Shown here: piece after piece, positions 6,058-8,164 of the stretch
Numbering within the stretch: the stretch's first letter is position 1
How the letters are laid out: every line of letters begins with the position of its first letter
Source of the DNA: Gammaproteobacteria bacterium
GTDB taxonomy: Bacteria > Pseudomonadota > Gammaproteobacteria > SZUA-229
Assembly (NCBI GenBank): GCA_030641945.1
Contig: DAOWLL010000053.1
Location: forward strand, 1 to 8,164
DNA: 8,164 bases
Direction of reading: 5' to 3'
The notes under the pieces: generated by a model
What the model was told of the DNA's origin: nothing
Seen by the model: the letters and a program-made list of their open reading frames with translations, nothing else
Database searches by the model: none
Program-made: the position numbers and the translations under genes

Positions 6058-6068
6058 TCTATTTTTTT
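6045..6068 (+). terminator. Possible terminator at end of pstB2
   Basis: TAGAT (6045-6049) and ATCTA (6057-6061) form a 5-bp stem with a 7-nt loop, overlapping the stop codon, and are followed directly by seven T (6062-6068). The stem is short and AT-rich, so termination would be weak unless aided by the downstream region. Confidence 0.35.
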
Positions 6069-6153
6069 GTAGTAGCCCCACCTGGCCAGACAGATATTGC
6101 CGGATACAGTACGGACGGACCCGGTTCATAGCGAATATTAAAAGCACTGCATC

Positions 6154-6455
6154 CTCGCTAAGGCGTAAAGTCGCAAAGAAGTCATGTGTTTTTTATTTGT
6201 AATAATCCCGACTCAATCTGGCACATTGCAAAATAGCTTTATGATTGATCTGATAGTTCAGTCCTGAGATGAATGACTCTAAATCCCAAAAGCAGACCTT
6301 TAAGATTTTGGGTTTAGTCCTGTGTCTAGTTTGAGCCATTGCTAATTGTCAGGGCGCATATCAATCTGTCAGATCAAGCCTGAGCAACTATATTTTATTC
6401 CATGAAATCAGGTCGTTTTGTTTATCTTACTTTGCGATCATGGCGTCTTTGCGAG
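6154..6455. repeat. Nested inverted repeats, possible degenerate foldback element
   Basis: Three levels of inverted repeat share nearly the same centre (about 6298-6311). The outer pair is 6154-6178 and 6430-6455, about 25 bp, of the CTCGC-AAG-CG...TCGCAAAG type, matching at roughly 19 of 26 positions. The middle pair is TTGATCTGATAG (6245-6256) and CTGTCAGATCAA (6366-6377), 11 of 12. The inner pair is at 6279-6317. The CTTTGCG/CGCAAAG words at the ends recur in intergenic repeats of many environmental genomes, from memory. This looks like an old, decayed, non-coding mobile or foldback element. No target duplication is visible. Confidence 0.45.
6279..6317. other. Central hairpin of the 6154-6455 element
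   Basis: CTAAATCCCAAAA (6279-6291) pairs with TTTTGGGTTTAG (6306-6317) over 12 bp with one bulged T; the loop is 14 nt. No T-run follows on either strand, so it is not a standard intrinsic terminator, though it could halt or protect converging transcripts. Confidence 0.45.
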
Positions 6456-6567
6456 AGAACAAAACTGTATTATATTTCTGTCTACGACCGAGTTCGATAA
6501 TGATTATTGGTTGAATAGATATGAAACTGTCGGTCAGGTGAGATCACGACTATTACAATTGAGTTGT

Positions 6568-7209
6568 CTACGGATCATTACGGTACAGGGGCACTTTGAT
6601 GATATTGTCATTGACAAAGCCTGAAGGTCTGCCCAGTTCGTTATAACGTACACAGTTTTTTCCTTCGAATGTGAAATCGCCTATATACTGATGACCAATA
6701 CGGCGTTTCAGGTTACTGGCATAGTCGAGCTCCAGGCAGTGGCTTATTAAACCGCGGATCACTCCTGCATGAACCACAATGAGTAATGTTTCGTCCGCAT
6801 GCTTCTCTACTAATGACTTCACAAAAGCGACACTTCTTTCCTGCATCTGCAGGAAGCTCTCGCCATCTGGATAAACAAAATCCACATCTTTTTTATGCCT
6901 GGGGATGTTCTTTTCTACCCATTTCTTTTTTTTGTTGTATAGCTTGCCGTAATTAACCTCTCTGAGGGCAGGTGATGAGTATATATCTTTAATACCGTAA
7001 CTATCCGCATAAAACTTGCCAGTATTGATTGCACGGGGAAGCGTGCTTGAATAGATATGGTGAATGGTGATGTGCGATCCTAGCAGGATCTCATCGACCT
7101 TATTCAGGTCATCCTGCCAGCTTTCAGCAGGGGGTGCATCGCCCCAGCCCAGGATCTGGTCAGCTTCATTGCTGGTGGTTTTGTAGTGCCTGACAACTAT
7201 GGCGCGCAT
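6568..7209 (-). CDS. Histidine phosphatase family protein (phosphoglycerate-mutase-like)
   Basis: A 213-aa cytoplasmic protein of the histidine phosphatase clan (PGM-like branch 1), which removes or transfers phosphate through a phospho-histidine. The catalytic set can be read in order: RH at 7-8 in VRHYKTTSN (His8 is the nucleophile), SSTLPRA at 54-60 with Arg59, LREVNYG at 82-88 with Glu84 as the probable acid, and VVHAGVIRGL at 145-154 with His147. The family signature is RHGxT; here the Gly is Tyr9 (RHYKT), an unusual change beside the nucleophile. The substrate cannot be told; relatives act on phosphoglycerate, cobalamin-pathway phosphates, sugar phosphates or phosphoproteins. The ATG at 7209 has no good ribosome binding site. 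It lies 69 nt downstream of the polyphosphate-enzyme gene on the same strand, so they may be one operon. Confidence 0.85.
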   Translation of the reverse strand: MRAIVVRHYKTTSNEADQILGWGDAPPAESWQDDLNKVDEILLGSHITIHHIYSSTLPRAINTGKFYADSYGIKDIYSSPALREVNYGKLYNKKKKWVEKNIPRHKKDVDFVYPDGESFLQMQERSVAFVKSLVEKHADETLLIVVHAGVIRGLISHCLELDYASNLKRRIGHQYIGDFTFEGKNCVRYNELGRPSGFVNDNIIKVPLYRNDP

Positions 7210-7278
7210 GATGATTAAATGATGGTGTGTGAGTTGTGAGATTGAATAAAGGTAACAGACTATAGGTTAATGATTAGT

Positions 7279-8164
7279 TCAGCTCGTTATATGACCTTTC
7301 AAAGCATCTTCCATTCGGTCACACAGTGTCTTGATGACTTTAATACGGGCATGTGGTTTATCATTGCCTTCAATTAGCGTCCATGGTGCTATTCTGGTGC
7401 TTGTACGCTCGATAATGTCATTAATGGCCTGCTCATAATCTTCCCATTTTTCACGGTTGCGCCAGTCTTCATCAGTCAACTTCCATTGCTTATGCGGGAT
7501 TATTTCACGTTGTTTGAAGCGATCAAGCTGCTCCTCTTTAGTTATATGAACCCAGAATTTCATCAGCAATATGCCGTGGTCGGTCAGCATTTCCTCGAAT
7601 TCATTGATTTCAGCATAGGCGCGCCGCCATTCTTCTTCAGTGGCGAAATTCTCAATGCGCTCTACCAGTACACGGCCATACCAGCTACGGTCGAAAATTG
7701 TCATACGTCCTGCTCTTGAAAGGTGCCGCCAAAAACGCCATAAATAATGATGCGCCTGTTCTTCATCGGTAGGTGCTGCGATCGGCAAAACCTGTACATG
7801 CCTGGCATCCAGTGCAGCTGTTACACGTCGTATTGCGCCGCCTTTGCCAGCGGCATCAGGACCTTCAAACACCAGTATCGTAGAAAGATTTTTCTTTAAT
7901 GCTTTTCTATGCAGTTGATTTAACTTTGCCTGGTAGGTTTGTAGTTCCTGTTTATATTCTTTCTTGGTCAATGACAGTGTCATATCCATGACATCGAGAA
8001 CTGTCGAGCTCTTCAAATGAGTCAGAGTCTCTGAATCAGTATTATTTTCTGTAGCAGTAGAAGCTGAAAGCTCATGACCATTGGTAGCTGAAGCTTCGAG
8101 TCTATCCAGGTGTTTGTTAATTTCATCACGGATGATCGTGCCAACTGTGAGGCTTCTGAAATAT
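7279..8164 (-). CDS. pap: Polyphosphate:AMP phosphotransferase, class II PPK2 (C-terminal part)
   Basis: The 3' part of a gene that runs off the right edge; 294 codons plus a stop are visible. The frame stays open from the TTG at 8016 up to 8163, with no ATG, and reads YFRSLTVGTIIRDEI near the edge. This looks like the end of a first PPK2 domain followed by a linker (about 8000-8120) rich in Ser, Thr and Ala. The visible catalytic domain has a Walker A FEGPDAAGKGG (about 7834-7869), PIAAPT (about 7766-7783), the lid/Walker B-like FDRSWYGRVLVER (about 7657-7695), and the late TEEDW-type and APWTLIEGND stretches. The sequence closely resembles, from memory, the second domain of two-domain PPK2 enzymes such as Pseudomonas PA3455 (PAP), which use polyphosphate to convert AMP to ADP. 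The TTG at 8016 is therefore not the true start. It couples stored phosphate to nucleotide charge, fitting the phosphate locus nearby. Whether a full first domain exists lies outside the window. Confidence 0.88.
   Translation of the reverse strand, partial: YFRSLTVGTIIRDEINKHLDRLEASATNGHELSASTATENNTDSETLTHLKSSTVLDVMDMTLSLTKKEYKQELQTYQAKLNQLHRKALKKNLSTILVFEGPDAAGKGGAIRRVTAALDARHVQVLPIAAPTDEEQAHHYLWRFWRHLSRAGRMTIFDRSWYGRVLVERIENFATEEEWRRAYAEINEFEEMLTDHGILLMKFWVHITKEEQLDRFKQREIIPHKQWKLTDEDWRNREKWEDYEQAINDIIERTSTRIAPWTLIEGNDKPHARIKVIKTLCDRMEDALKGHITS

Larger units (their letters stand above)
6058..6567. other. Gene-free convergent region
   Basis: This 510-bp stretch lies between two genes that end toward each other. 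It holds the possible terminator, a nested set of inverted repeats (6154-6455) and no credible coding sequence. The only longer open frame begins at a TTG in the repeat and runs into the 3' end of the opposite-strand gene, with no ribosome binding site or recognisable motif. No clear terminator for the - strand gene is visible between 6480 and 6567. Confidence 0.6.

Noticed and set aside
6418..6624. 68-codon open frame in the convergent gap
   Set aside because: It starts at TTG within repeat sequence, has no ribosome binding site and runs into the opposite-strand phosphatase gene.
7998..8016. TTG at 8016 as the start of the PPK2 gene
   Set aside because: The frame stays open to the window edge and the upstream residues look like the end of a first PPK2 domain, so the start is outside the window.

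Overview
The window carries a phosphate-acquisition locus on the + strand, followed by two convergent genes on the - strand linked to phosphate and polyphosphate metabolism. It looks like a chromosomal segment of an environmental proteobacterium, most likely a gammaproteobacterium. The reasons are a REP-type palindrome of the TGTAGGAG...CTCCTACA kind at 46-100, Pho-box-like tandem 11-bp repeats, a complete Pst operon, and a two-domain polyphosphate:AMP phosphotransferase. I cannot name the genus from sequence alone.

Layout: 1-281 is non-coding and holds a REP-like palindrome, a short CTCTGT repeat and the probable PhoB-dependent promoter. The operon is pstS (306-1178), a terminator/attenuator hairpin (about 1182-1240), a phoU-like fusion gene (1325-2404), pstC (2408-3334), pstA (3351-4220), pstB1 (4214-5008), a 120-bp palindromic element (5111-5230) and pstB2 (5260-6057). 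Next comes a gene-free stretch of about 510 bp (6058-6567) with nested inverted repeats. A histidine-phosphatase-family gene (6568-7209, -) and the 3' part of a class II PPK2 gene (7279-8164, -, cut by the window edge) follow.

How it fits together: PstS captures phosphate in the periplasm, PstC and PstA form the membrane channel, and the PstB proteins power it. PhoU normally links transporter state to PhoR/PhoB signalling. The polyphosphate enzyme handles stored phosphate.

Two things are unusual. First, the operon encodes two different PstB proteins with complementary motif damage. PstB1 keeps LSGGQ but has lost the Q-loop glutamine and the H-loop histidine. PstB2 keeps Walker A, Q-loop, Walker B and H-loop but has LSLEE where LSGGQ should be. 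A PstB1-PstB2 heterodimer would have one canonical and one degenerate ATP site, as in asymmetric ABC exporters, which is unexpected for Pst. Second, the PhoU protein carries a C-terminal domain resembling low-molecular-weight tyrosine phosphatase/ArsC. Its catalytic Cys and Arg are replaced by Asp and Leu, so it is probably a non-catalytic binding or regulatory module. Together these suggest a variant, possibly differently gated, phosphate transporter. The motif changes are read directly; the functional interpretation is inference.
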